From: Actinomadura luzonensis
GTDB taxonomy: Bacteria > Actinomycetota > Actinomycetes > Streptosporangiales > Streptosporangiaceae
Assembly: GCF_022664455.2 (NCBI RefSeq)
Contig: NZ_JAKRKC020000002.1
Span: forward strand, 1,798,001 to 1,862,000
Reading direction: 5' to 3'
Length of the DNA stretch: 64,000 bases
The translations under genes and the position numbers were made by a program. The notes below the pieces were generated by a model that worked only from the letters and a program-made list of their open reading frames with translations, had not been told where the DNA came from and did not search any database. Of the stretch, positions 31,189 through 38,596 are shown in pieces; the first letter of the stretch is position 1; each line of letters opens with the position of its first letter.

Positions 31189-31546
31189 GTTGTGCTCCTT
31201 CGAGGGCGTCGCGTACGCGCTGCGCGGCGGCCGGGTAGTCCGCGATGTGGGCGGGGTCGCCGGCGTGGTTCATGACGAGGTCGAGGTCCCGGGCCGACAC
31301 GGTCACTTCTCGGAGGTCGGGGCCGTCGAGGGCGGCGAGGATCTTCTCCGCGAGGAGCCACAGGCCCGGGGCGTCCTGGTCGGTCTTCGCCTCCTCGCAG
31401 AGCTGGCGGACGGCGGCGATGGCGGTTCGGGCGGCGTGGAGTTCGTCGTCGCGCACCGCCTCAATGATGTCGAGGTAAGCGGCGATGGGGGCGCGGGTGG
31501 CGAGGGCCATGCCGAGGCGCACACGGTAGCTGTCCTGGTCAGCCAC
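31181..31546 (-). CDS. Helical hypothetical protein
   Basis: A 121-aa, largely helical protein (IAAYLDIIEAVRDDELHAARTAIAAVRQLCEEAK; GLWLLAEKILAALD; AAQRVRDALEGAQRA). GTG start; overlaps both neighbours by 8 bases. No recognised domain. Confidence 0.6.
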   Translation of the reverse strand: MADQDSYRVRLGMALATRAPIAAYLDIIEAVRDDELHAARTAIAAVRQLCEEAKTDQDAPGLWLLAEKILAALDGPDLREVTVSARDLDLVMNHAGDPAHIADYPAAAQRVRDALEGAQRA

Positions 31547-32120
31547 GATCGGTGTCCTCTCCGTCGAGGGCGCGGATGGTCGGGCACGGGCACGGGTTGC
31601 CGCAGTAGCAGGTGCCGGGCTTGTACGGGATCTCGGCGTGGAGCTGGCGCACGCGGGCGTTGCCGGCCTCGGCGGTGGAGGCGCGTTCGGCCCGGGCTCG
31701 TGCTGCCTCCAGGCGCTTGGCGAGCACGCCGTTCTCCGCAGGTGGCGGAACCATGCGGTAGTGCGCGGCCACCTGCGACGGCTTCGCCGCCTCGATCCGG
31801 CAGCCCCTGCACGTTTCGCGGGACGACCACTGGCCGTGGTTCAGCGTCCCGCACACGCACTCCCACGCGGGCGGGCACGCCAGCAGGTCGCCTTCGAGGG
31901 CGGTGGCGAGCTTGTCGGCGATCTCCCACACGTAGCCGCCGATCTGGCCTTCGCTGGTGGGGGTGGGCCGGTCGGTGCCCCAGAGGAGTTCGATGAGGTG
32001 GGCGCGTAGGCCGTGATCGGCGGTGGCGCGGTGGAGGGCGTCGGGGTTGCAGGCGGTGCGGTCGGCGATGGGGATGGTCCAGGTGTGGCCGGCCATGGTG
32101 GTGACGTCGATTTCAGGCAT
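31539..32120 (-). CDS. Zinc-ribbon-containing early protein
   Basis: A 193-aa protein. An N-terminal alpha/beta domain (IDVTTMAGHTWTIPIADRTACNPDALHRA) is followed by CVCGTLN...CRGCRIE and a C-terminal CYCGNPCPCP cluster. Six or more Cys suggest structural zinc. The mid segment is a charged helix (LAKRLEAARARAERASTAEAG). Nucleic-acid binding is possible; unassigned. Confidence 0.6.
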   Translation of the reverse strand: MPEIDVTTMAGHTWTIPIADRTACNPDALHRATADHGLRAHLIELLWGTDRPTPTSEGQIGGYVWEIADKLATALEGDLLACPPAWECVCGTLNHGQWSSRETCRGCRIEAAKPSQVAAHYRMVPPPAENGVLAKRLEAARARAERASTAEAGNARVRQLHAEIPYKPGTCYCGNPCPCPTIRALDGEDTDRG

Positions 32121-32166
32121 GGTCGGTCTCCTTGAGTGCGGTGGTGACGTGGTCGGCGCACGCCTG

Positions 32167-32523
32167 TTAGCCGCGCTGGTAGTCGGTCAGCGGCTGGTCC
32201 GTGGGGGTGACTCCGGAGACGTGGGCGGTGGTGTTGAGGAACAGGGTGGAGTGGACGCGGGTGATCGCGGCCCGGGCGGTGCGGAGTTGGCGTTCGAGGG
32301 CGGTGCGCTGCCGCTCGTGCTCGCGTTGGAGGTCGGTGAAGCGGGTGCGCCAGTGGTCGCGTTCCTGCTCGGCGGTGGCGATGCGCTCGTCGGCGTCTTG
32401 CTCGGTGGCGGTGATGCGCGGGTTTGCGATCTCGCGGGCGCGCTGCTCGATGTACGCGTCGAGATTGGTGATCGAACGTTCGAGGCGGAGGACGAGGGGG
32501 CCGAGCGGATCGAGCTGGGTCAC
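32167..32523 (-). CDS. Coiled-coil protein
   Basis: A 118-aa protein dominated by a long heptad helix (SITNLDAYIEQRAREIAN, DERIATAEQERDHWRTRFTDLQREHERQRTALERQLRTARAA). GTG start overlapping the stop of the next upstream 39-aa frame (GTGA). Unknown role. Confidence 0.6.
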   Translation of the reverse strand: MTQLDPLGPLVLRLERSITNLDAYIEQRAREIANPRITATEQDADERIATAEQERDHWRTRFTDLQREHERQRTALERQLRTARAAITRVHSTLFLNTTAHVSGVTPTDQPLTDYQRG

Positions 32524-32639
32524 AGGTCCTCCCCGGGGTCGCACTGGCAGATCTGGTGCGGGTGGCAGCCGCACGGCTGTGTCTCGGGGGCCCACTCGAT
32601 GGGCGGGGTGGCGGCGAGGTAGTCCTCATCGACGTGCAT
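32520..32639 (-). CDS. Tiny Cys-rich protein
   Basis: A 39-aa frame whose second half carries CGCHPHQICQC, a compact potential metal site. ATG at 32639; stop overlaps the next GTG start. Such mini zinc proteins recur in this early region. Confidence 0.5.
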   Translation of the reverse strand: MHVDEDYLAATPPIEWAPETQPCGCHPHQICQCDPGEDL

Positions 32640-33054
32640 GGTCGGTGTCCTCGTTTCGGTGTCGGGGGTCGGGCGCGGGATGGGTTGCGGGCGGGGCTGT
32701 GGCGGTCGCTGGCGGGCGTTGGGTGCGGTCCTGATGTCCTGGCGTCTGGACGACGCGAGAAGCGCTCACAGCCGCTCGTGCCGCGTCCCGAGTCGCCTTG
32801 AGGACGGCTCGGACGCACGTCCGCTCGATGTCTGCCAGGACGTACTTGACGTACCGCTTCCCGGCCGGGGTGAGCGGGATCGTGGTCTTGATGCCGGTGA
32901 CACCGTCGAGGCCGGTCCATTCGTCGTCGCCGGGGTGGATGCGGATGTCCACCCGGATGTGCGCGGCGCGGCCCTCCGCGCCGAGGGCGCGGTAGTCGCG
33001 GCGGGCCTGCCGCCACTCGCGGAGCTGTCGGACAGCGTGACGAAGGCGGATCAT
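32626..33054 (-). CDS. Hypothetical protein with HHxH-poor basic tail
   Basis: A 142-aa protein. Residues 1-50 are basic (RLRHAVRQLREWRQARRDYRALG). Residues 50-100 are alpha/beta (RAAHIRVDIRIHPGDDEWTGLDGVTGIKTTIPLTPAGKRYVKYVLADIERTCVRAVL). The C-terminal 40 residues are Pro/Thr/Arg-rich and disordered. Overlaps both neighbours. Function unknown. Confidence 0.6.
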   Translation of the reverse strand: MIRLRHAVRQLREWRQARRDYRALGAEGRAAHIRVDIRIHPGDDEWTGLDGVTGIKTTIPLTPAGKRYVKYVLADIERTCVRAVLKATRDAARAAVSASRVVQTPGHQDRTQRPPATATAPPATHPAPDPRHRNEDTDHARR

Positions 33055-33302
33055 GCGTCTGCTCCCGTCCAGATCGTGAACCTGTGCTCGCCCTCGTGAT
33101 CCACGTCCAGACCGCAGCGGACACCGCCGCCGGGCTTGGGCTCCCAGCAGGCTGGCCCGTCGTCCTCGGCCGGGCAGGTGCAGAACACCGACCAGTCGGG
33201 CTCGCCGCAGTCGCCGCGCGGGCAGTAGCAGGAGCCGATGCCGTCGCCGGCGCCGTTGTACGGGTCGGGCAGACTGCACACGTCGCAGACGTCGGCCGTC
33301 AC
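33051..33302 (-). CDS. Cys-rich zinc-binding-type protein
   Basis: An 83-aa protein with ten or so Cys (CDVCSLP, CYCPRGDCGE, VFCTCPAEDDGPACW, VRCGLD), spaced like two zinc knuckles, and an acidic middle. GTG start overlaps the stop of the next upstream gene. Typical of actinophage early Cys-rich proteins. Confidence 0.65.
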   Translation of the reverse strand: MTADVCDVCSLPDPYNGAGDGIGSCYCPRGDCGEPDWSVFCTCPAEDDGPACWEPKPGGGVRCGLDVDHEGEHRFTIWTGADA

Positions 33303-33601
33303 GGCTGCTCCTCGGGCTGCTCGACAGGCTGGTACATGGACTCGAAGGCGTCCGGCTTGATCGGGTAGAAGTCGCCCAAGACGGAGCGGATGACCCAGTC
33401 GCCGAAGTCGGCCTTCCTCCGGCCGTTGAGCGTCCAGATCGTCAGGCCGTCGATCTGCCGGTCGGGGCCGAACCAGGGCTTGGAGTCGGCCCACTCGTAG
33501 ACGTCCCACAGGTTCTCGCGGGTGAGCTGGACGGCTTCGACCTCGCCGTGCTCGTGCCGGAAGGTGCTGGTCTGGGGTAGCGGAGGGTGAGTTTCGACCA
33601 T
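33299..33601 (-). CDS. Conserved actinophage small protein
   Basis: A 100-aa protein. The core (VEAVQLTRENLWDVYEWADSKPWF, ADFGDWVIRSVLGDFYPIKPDAFESMYQPV) belongs to a widespread phage protein type in which a WVI-G-x-x-G-FYP segment precedes a Pro-rich end; its role is not known. ATG at 33601 is preferred over 33610 because AAAGGA lies at a proper distance only from the former. Confidence 0.7.
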   Translation of the reverse strand: MVETHPPLPQTSTFRHEHGEVEAVQLTRENLWDVYEWADSKPWFGPDRQIDGLTIWTLNGRRKADFGDWVIRSVLGDFYPIKPDAFESMYQPVEQPEEQP

Positions 33602-33621
33602 GTTGATCATCCTTTTATCTG

Positions 33622-33639
33622 CGGGAACAGCTATTCCCG
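33622..33639. promoter_or_regulatory. GGGAA palindrome upstream of early gene
   Basis: CGGGAA (33622-33627) and TTCCCG (33634-33639) form a perfect 6-bp dyad with CAGCTA between, in an AT-richer 70-bp gap. The half-site GGGAACA is the same as the repeat unit of the 35611-35756 array, so the same protein may bind both. Confidence 0.55.
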
Positions 33640-33670
33640 AAAGTTACTGAGCGTGATATTTTCCGGCGCT

Positions 33671-34444
33671 TCACGACGTCGCCTCCGAGAACAGATCGGC
33701 GGTCGCCAGGCGCTCAGCGGCGCGCTCGGCGTACTCCTCGTTCAGCTCGATGCCAACCGCGCGGCGACCGAGTAACCGGGCGGCGAGCAGCGTGGAGCCG
33801 GAACCCGCGAACGGGTCCAGCACCAGGCCGCCCTCGGGCGTGCACTCGCGAACGAGCGCCTCGACGACGGCCAGCGGTTTCTCGTCCGGGTGGCGCTTCT
33901 GGAACCGCACCGAAGGAGCCTCGATCAGGTAGGTGACCGAGCGGGGCTGACGGGTGCCGTCGTCGGTCCATGCGTTCTGGCGGCCGTCACGTTGATGCTC
34001 GGCGGCGCGGGCCAGCTTGCGGACAGTGCCCTTGTTGGCGTCGACGCGCTCCCGCTCCCACTCGTGGTGCAGGTCCGACCAGCGGCCCCGATACCAGTGG
34101 TAGGCCCACTCGTGAAGCTTCACCAGCCGGTCACGGGAGGTCGGGCCGGTGCCGTTGCGTTTCACCCACAGCGCCTCCTGGGCGAACTTCCAGCTGCGGA
34201 AGTCGTCGCGCTGGTCGAGGAACATGCGGGCGGAGCCGAAACACCACAGCGACGCCGACTGCGGCAGCACGGTCGACACGGCGTCGACCCAGCCATTGGG
34301 CCACGTGTCCCACTCGTTCGCGGTCTCGCCGTACGGAGGGTCCGCGACGCAGGCCACCGGTGCGATGTCGAGCAGCGGCAGCACGTCGCGGCAGTCGCCG
34401 AGGTACAGCTGCACGGTGTCGTCGGCGAAGTATGGCTCAAGCAC
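33671..34444 (-). CDS. DNA adenine/cytosine-N4 methyltransferase (orphan)
   Basis: A 257-aa protein of the beta-class amino-MTase order. The catalytic motif IV DPPYGE is near residue 36, the target-recognition middle includes KRNGTGPTSRD, and the AdoMet-binding motif I DPFAGSGST is near residue 214 with RAVGIELNEEY after it. No restriction endonuclease gene is adjacent. Likely role: self-methylation against host restriction or regulation. GTG start overlaps the upstream gene. Confidence 0.9.
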   Translation of the reverse strand: MLEPYFADDTVQLYLGDCRDVLPLLDIAPVACVADPPYGETANEWDTWPNGWVDAVSTVLPQSASLWCFGSARMFLDQRDDFRSWKFAQEALWVKRNGTGPTSRDRLVKLHEWAYHWYRGRWSDLHHEWERERVDANKGTVRKLARAAEHQRDGRQNAWTDDGTRQPRSVTYLIEAPSVRFQKRHPDEKPLAVVEALVRECTPEGGLVLDPFAGSGSTLLAARLLGRRAVGIELNEEYAERAAERLATADLFSEATS

Positions 34445-35108
34445 GATCGCCCGCCTCTCCGGCGATCTCCAGCAGCACGCCGGGCACGACCTCGGGCACC
34501 CGCGCCCGTTGCGCGGCCGTCAGCTCCAGCGCGTCCAAGATGCGGGAGATCGCGCCTGCGATCAGCGCGCCCTGCTGCTCGGCAAGCCGGATCTCCCGGT
34601 CGGCGATCCCCATGTCATGCGCCGTCTTCGCGAACCGGACGCACCGGTCGCGTTCCTTCTCCTCGAGGAGGGTGAGGCCGCGGGCGGCTTCGCCGGTGGC
34701 GAAGATGCCGATGTCCTTCACGCCGCTCCTCGTGTGGCCGATGAGGCCGGCGCCGGGGCCGAGGTCCGGGTCGTCTGAACCCCCCAGGCCGCCGCCGTCG
34801 TTCTGGGCGTCGGCCACCTGCTGCTCCAGCAGCGACGCGTACAGGTTCACGCGCGCCCAGGACATCTGCAGCATGGCCAGGACCGCTTCCGAGGGGGTGA
34901 CGTCCTGCCGGCCGGGAACCGCCCGCCAGGCCGAGAGGGCGGCGCCTTTCGCCTTCAGCACCTCGGTCTTCTGGCCACCGTGGGTCCGGCACGCGTTCGT
35001 CCCGCGGATCGCCGAGGCGTGGCAGTCGTCGCCCGGGCGGCGCTTCGATCGCTTGGTGCATTCGTAGCGTTTGTGCTGCTCGCACCAGCGGGCGCCTGCT
35101 TCGTTCAT
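34437..35108 (-). CDS. Phage HGG-type DNA-packaging/recombination-associated protein
   Basis: A 223-aa protein. The N-terminus has RWCEQHKRYECTKRSKRRPGDDCHASAIRGTNACRTHGGQ, a Cys/His set with the CxxHGG motif found in many actinophage proteins sometimes annotated as terminase-small-like. The rest is helical (SEAVLAMLQMSWARVNLYASLLEQQVADAQ; DREIRLAEQQGALIAGAISRILDAL). Placement next to the methyltransferase, not to terminase, leaves the role open. Confidence 0.6.
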   Translation of the reverse strand: MNEAGARWCEQHKRYECTKRSKRRPGDDCHASAIRGTNACRTHGGQKTEVLKAKGAALSAWRAVPGRQDVTPSEAVLAMLQMSWARVNLYASLLEQQVADAQNDGGGLGGSDDPDLGPGAGLIGHTRSGVKDIGIFATGEAARGLTLLEEKERDRCVRFAKTAHDMGIADREIRLAEQQGALIAGAISRILDALELTAAQRARVPEVVPGVLLEIAGEAGDRA

Positions 35109-35122
35109 GAGGTCTCTTGACT

Positions 35123-35569
35123 TCAAGAGGCCACCTCCGGGGCGATGACGTAGGGGTGTCCGCATTGGCCGATGCGGTAGGCGCGGCAGCGGACGGGGCG
35201 GTGCCAGTTGGTGCGTTGGCAGTGGGGGCAGGTGGCGAGTAGCCATCGGCGGCCGGGGACGGGGCGTGCGGGTGCGGCCTGGGTGAGGAGGCACACCTCC
35301 ACCGGGCCGGTGCGGTCTGGTTTGCCGCAGACGGTGGCGCAGCCGCCTGCGCAGGCGCCGAGCTCTTCGGGTCGCCGGCAGACGAGGCACACCGCGGCAC
35401 ATGGGAGGTGCTCGCTCCAGGGGCGTGGGAGGTCGAGGGTGTGGCGGCGGTTGCGTCGCGTCTGGGTCTTCTTCGTGGGTGCGGGCGGTGGCGGTGGCGC
35501 GGTTGGTTCGGGGTCGAAGAGTGATGGCTGCGCGGGGTCGATCGTGGGGGTTCGGCGGGCCATGTTCAT
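35123..35569 (-). CDS. Cys-rich protein next to iteron array
   Basis: A 148-aa protein. A Pro-rich basic N-terminal half (PEPTAPPPPPAPTKKTQTRRNRR) is followed by multiple Cys (CAAVCLVCRRPE, CAGGCATVCG, CPHCQRTNW, CRAYRIGQCG), probably two zinc ribbons. It lies directly beside the GGGAAC array, so it could bind DNA there; that is an inference. ATG at 35569 or 35563. Confidence 0.6.
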   Translation of the reverse strand: MNMARRTPTIDPAQPSLFDPEPTAPPPPPAPTKKTQTRRNRRHTLDLPRPWSEHLPCAAVCLVCRRPEELGACAGGCATVCGKPDRTGPVEVCLLTQAAPARPVPGRRWLLATCPHCQRTNWHRPVRCRAYRIGQCGHPYVIAPEVAS

Positions 35570-35610
35570 GCACCGCCGGACGGGTTTTTGATCTTGGTTT
35601 GGGGGTGGCT

Positions 35611-35756
35611 GTTCCCGGGGCTTGTTCCCTGTTCCCTCCCTATAGAGGGAGGGAACAGGGAACAGGTCAGCCGGGGCACAGTGGGAACAGTCAAGGGAAC
35701 GGCTGTGACCTGGGGGTTTGTGGGGTGTGGGAACAGTTGGGAACAGTCAAGGGAAC
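35611..35756. repeat. GGGAAC iteron-like array, candidate replication origin
   Basis: Within 146 bp GGGAAC occurs ten times (three as GTTCCC): at 35611, 35624, 35631, 35651, 35658, 35683, 35695, 35729, 35739 and 35751. An 18-bp copy (GGGAACAGTCAAGGGAAC) stands at 35683 and again at 35739. The array lies directly downstream of the helicase gene. It could be iterons of an origin or an operator cluster. The 255-bp interval contains no gene. Confidence 0.75.
35623..35664. repeat. Perfect 19-bp palindrome
   Basis: TGTTCCCTGTTCCCTCCCT and its exact complement flank the 4-base loop ATAG. The arms include two GTTCCC half-sites each. A perfect 42-bp dyad of this type can extrude as a cruciform or serve as a strong terminator; T-runs are absent. 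Confidence 0.85.
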
Positions 35757-35825
35757 AGGTCAACAGGCGAGTGTGACGGGTACAGGTTTTTCGAGACAAA
35801 ACGGTCATCATTCGAACGCTCCTGA

Positions 35826-37325
35826 TCATGATTTCTGAGCCACCTTCAACGCCGTCACGACCTCCTGAAGAGCCGCCGTCTTACCCGGCAACGGAACGTT
35901 GTTCTGCTTCGCCCAGACCCTCAACGCATCCCGCCCGAGCCCCGCCGGAACCCCGCGCATCATCAACTCGTCCACGAACGTCTGGATCTTCAACCGGTGC
36001 GCGTCCGCCTCCGTGGCGTCCGTCAGCTCATGCCGCGTACGGCCCGCCAGCCACGCCCCGCCCCGCTCCTTCTCGCCCCGCCGCGTCAGGTGGAACACGT
36101 CGTCGCCCAGGCCCGTCCGGGTGTGCGTGCGCAGCATCTTCAACCTGGTCGTGACCGCCTCGACGTTCTCGCTGTACGTCCGCATCTCGTCATAGGCGGT
36201 CAGCTCCCACACGTGATCCACGTCCTGCGTCTTCGCGCTGGACCCGCGGGAGCCCTTCTCCATGTCCTTGCCGAAGTGGTCCAGCCGGATCGACGCGATG
36301 CCCTGGCCCTTCAGCGGCTCGTGGATGCGCCGGTACAGGTCCAGCCAGGTGTCGCTGTCGTTTTCCTTGCCGGCGATGAACCGGCTCACGGTGTCGAGGA
36401 CGACCACGTCGGGCCGGGTGTCGGCCACGATGGCGAGCATCTCCCGCGCCGCGGTGTCGGATGCGTTCAGCGCCCCGGAGAACGGCGGGAACAGCCGGTA
36501 GTCCACCCGGTCCTGCAGGACCTCGAAGTCGTCGGCGGTGGCGCCGAGCGCGCCGAGCCGGGTCGCGATGTCCCGCTGGCTGTTCTCGCGGTCGAAGTAG
36601 AGCACGCGGATGGGTTCGCGGCGGATGTCGCCGAGGGCGGGCCGGCCGGTGATGGCTCGCCAGATCCAGTCGAGCACGAACAGGGACTTGCCGACCTTGC
36701 CGTCGCCGACGAGGGCGACCTGCTGGCCGCGTTCGAGCCAGCGGCCGGGCAGCCAGTCGATGTCGGAGTAGTCGGCGGTGAGGGCGTCGAGCCAGTCGAC
36801 GCGGGGGAACCGTTCGGCGAGCTGGTTGCCGGGGGTGCCGGTGGTGAGGTCGTCGGCGGTTTTGATGAGGTGTTCGCCGAGGTCGCGCAGCCGGTCGGGG
36901 CTGTCGTCGGGGTCCTGGCCGTGGATTTCGCGGATGGCGCGTTGGAGCCGTGCGATGCTTTCGCGGTTGCGCCAGTGGCGGGCGACGATGCCGGCGTGGT
37001 GGGTGATGTCGCCGGCGTAGATGCCGCGGGTCATGAGGTCGTGCAGGTAGGCGGGGTTGCCCTCGATGACCTTGTGGAAGGTGCCTGCGCGTTGGAGGTA
37101 GTCCTTGACGGCGACGGGGTCGGTGGGGTGGCCGTTCTGGTCGAGGTCGAGGATGGCGGCGTAGATGGTTTGGTGGTGGCCGCGGAGGAAAGCTCGGGGT
37201 TCGGGGAGTACGGCGCGGACGTGCTGGACGATGTAGGGGGTCGTCATGCACGTGCCGAGGATGGCCTCCTCGGCGTCGAGGTCCCAGAGCGGGTCTTGCG
37301 GAGGGTCCTGCTCGTGGTTGGTCAA
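35826..37325 (-). CDS. Replicative helicase, DnaB N-terminal domain plus RepA-like ATPase
   Basis: A 499-aa protein. Residues about 15-115 match the DnaB N-terminal domain (AEEAILGTCMTTPYIVQ, YAAILDLDQNGHPTDPVAVKDYL). Residues about 190-400 form an AAA_25/RepA-type RecA fold with Walker A VGDGKVGKS and Walker B VVVLDTVSRF. TTG start with AAGGGG at good distance. It should unwind DNA at the phage origin. The GGGAAC array with palindrome lies just beyond its stop. Confidence 0.88.
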   Translation of the reverse strand: MTNHEQDPPQDPLWDLDAEEAILGTCMTTPYIVQHVRAVLPEPRAFLRGHHQTIYAAILDLDQNGHPTDPVAVKDYLQRAGTFHKVIEGNPAYLHDLMTRGIYAGDITHHAGIVARHWRNRESIARLQRAIREIHGQDPDDSPDRLRDLGEHLIKTADDLTTGTPGNQLAERFPRVDWLDALTADYSDIDWLPGRWLERGQQVALVGDGKVGKSLFVLDWIWRAITGRPALGDIRREPIRVLYFDRENSQRDIATRLGALGATADDFEVLQDRVDYRLFPPFSGALNASDTAAREMLAIVADTRPDVVVLDTVSRFIAGKENDSDTWLDLYRRIHEPLKGQGIASIRLDHFGKDMEKGSRGSSAKTQDVDHVWELTAYDEMRTYSENVEAVTTRLKMLRTHTRTGLGDDVFHLTRRGEKERGGAWLAGRTRHELTDATEADAHRLKIQTFVDELMMRGVPAGLGRDALRVWAKQNNVPLPGKTAALQEVVTALKVAQKS

Positions 37326-37362
37326 CCGGGTCCCCTTGGTGCTGGTGCTGCTCGGTGGGTGG

Positions 37363-37740
37363 TCAGGGTGTCGGGGGCAGGCCCTGTCTTCGCTGCCTGC
37401 GCGCGGCACGCTGGGCCTCGACCGTTGCGGCATACTCCTTAGGCGTGGACCACGGGCTGGTCTTGACGGCCGTCAGAGGGACGCCCTGCTCGACGAGGTG
37501 AGCAGCGATGAAGTCGGCGTCGTCGCGGTCGGTGTACGGGCCGATCTGGATGACCTGGCCGCCGAGGGTCGTGGTGAGGATCTGCACCTGGCCGCTGGTG
37601 TCGAAGCGGTGACGGTAGGGCAGCCACCAGTTCATAGCGTTCGGAGCGGCGTGGTAGAGGCGTACCTCGTTGAGCTGCACGCCCCAGACCGTCGGCGGCT
37701 TGCGCGGCGCGGGAGTGAAGAGGGCGAGCTGGCGGGTCAT
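37363..37740 (-). CDS. Hypothetical protein with GPYTD motif
   Basis: A 125-aa protein with IQIGPYTDRDDADFIAAHLVEQGVPL, a short alpha/beta unit (strand, loop, helix, strand) resembling the 69-aa product at 45321-45530 (YGPFTDEEEANKFAAFM). A basic C-terminal tail (RAARRQRRQG) follows. ATG overlaps the upstream stop. Confidence 0.6.
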   Translation of the reverse strand: MTRQLALFTPAPRKPPTVWGVQLNEVRLYHAAPNAMNWWLPYRHRFDTSGQVQILTTTLGGQVIQIGPYTDRDDADFIAAHLVEQGVPLTAVKTSPWSTPKEYAATVEAQRAARRQRRQGLPPTP

Positions 37741-38192
37741 ACGTGCCACTCCTTCACGGGGATGCCAGCGGCGCGGGCCCGGCGGGCGCAGTCGGTCGCG
37801 CCGCGGGAGCGGTTCTTGATGAAGGCCAGGCACACGTCCGCGCCGAGGTTGACCATCGCCTGGTTGCGGGCGTGTCCGGCGTAGCGGCAGTAGGTGGTGC
37901 CGTGGCGGCCGGGGCGGCGGTGGGAGTCCCGGCAGTTGGGTCCGCAGCTGGCCCAGGCGGCGGGGTGGCGTTCGACGGCCAGGGCCTGGCCCATGTTGTC
38001 GCGCCAGCCGGCCTGGTCCTCGCAGTAGAAGTCGGCGATGGCGTCGGCACCGCGCGGGCAGTGGCCGTGGACGACGACGAATTCGCGCTCGCCGCGGGCG
38101 GCGGCCTGGTCGATGGCGTCGGTGATGGCGTCCCAGATTGCGCTTTCGTCCGACCAGGTGCGGCTGCCGGTGATGAGGATGCGGTACGTCAC
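37737..38192 (-). CDS. YspA/cpYpsA-type SLOG family protein (DUF2493-like)
   Basis: A 151-aa Rossmannoid protein. RILITGSRTWSD opens the fold, VVVHGHCPRGADAIADFYCED follows, and RNQAMVNLGADVCLAFI closes it; this is the signature of the SLOG (DprA/LOG-like) family. Members bind nucleotides or nucleotide-derived signals; some are sensors in defence or stress systems. GTG start overlaps the neighbouring gene. A role in phage nucleotide metabolism or anti-defence is inferred. Confidence 0.8.
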   Translation of the reverse strand: MTYRILITGSRTWSDESAIWDAITDAIDQAAARGEREFVVVHGHCPRGADAIADFYCEDQAGWRDNMGQALAVERHPAAWASCGPNCRDSHRRPGRHGTTYCRYAGHARNQAMVNLGADVCLAFIKNRSRGATDCARRARAAGIPVKEWHV

Positions 38193-38596
38193 CCGGTCAC
38201 CTCGCGCGCCGTCACCACGAACGAGTGTGTCCCCGCCGTCGAGGGGCGCCGGTCCCAGCTGATCGCCTCGTACTGGCGGCCCGCGACCTCGAACCGCTCG
38301 CACGTGAACGAGACGACCATCTCGAACGGGATGAGCCAGCCGCGGCCGTACACGCTCTTGACGTAGGTGTGCGGCAGCGTGTCGCCGAGCTTCTTGCGCA
38401 GGTTGTAGATCAGCTGCCGGACCGCGGTGTCCTCGCTGTCGAGGTGGCGGGCGAGGGCGTCGGGGGTGACGATCTCGCCGGCGTTGGCTGCGAGGCAGGC
38501 GAGGGCGGCGTACTCGAGCGGCCCGAGCTGGAGGGGCTGGTCGCCGAGGTAGGCCCGGCGGGCGAGCGCGTCGATGCGCACGGGCGGCGGGGTCAT
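38189..38596 (-). CDS. Lone OmpR/PhoB-type DNA-binding domain
   Basis: A 135-aa protein. Residues 8-90 are a winged helix of the OmpR/PhoB effector type (LGPLEYAALACLAANAGEIVTPDALARHLDSEDTAVRQLIYNLRKKLGD, then VKSVYGRGWLI). There is no receiver domain. The C-terminal 45 residues are beta-like. It is likely a phage transcription factor acting without phosphorylation, possibly for middle or late genes. ATG with adequate RBS; overlaps both neighbours. Confidence 0.8.
   Translation of the reverse strand: MTPPPVRIDALARRAYLGDQPLQLGPLEYAALACLAANAGEIVTPDALARHLDSEDTAVRQLIYNLRKKLGDTLPHTYVKSVYGRGWLIPFEMVVSFTCERFEVAGRQYEAISWDRRPSTAGTHSFVVTAREVTG

Noticed and set aside
35611..35756. CRISPR array from the regular GGGAAC repeats
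   Set aside because: Repeats are 6-18 bp at irregular spacing, without unique spacers of constant length and without cas genes.
35569..35825. Small genes or a tRNA in the iteron interval
   Set aside because: The frames crossing it are made of the repeats themselves; no cloverleaf could be drawn.
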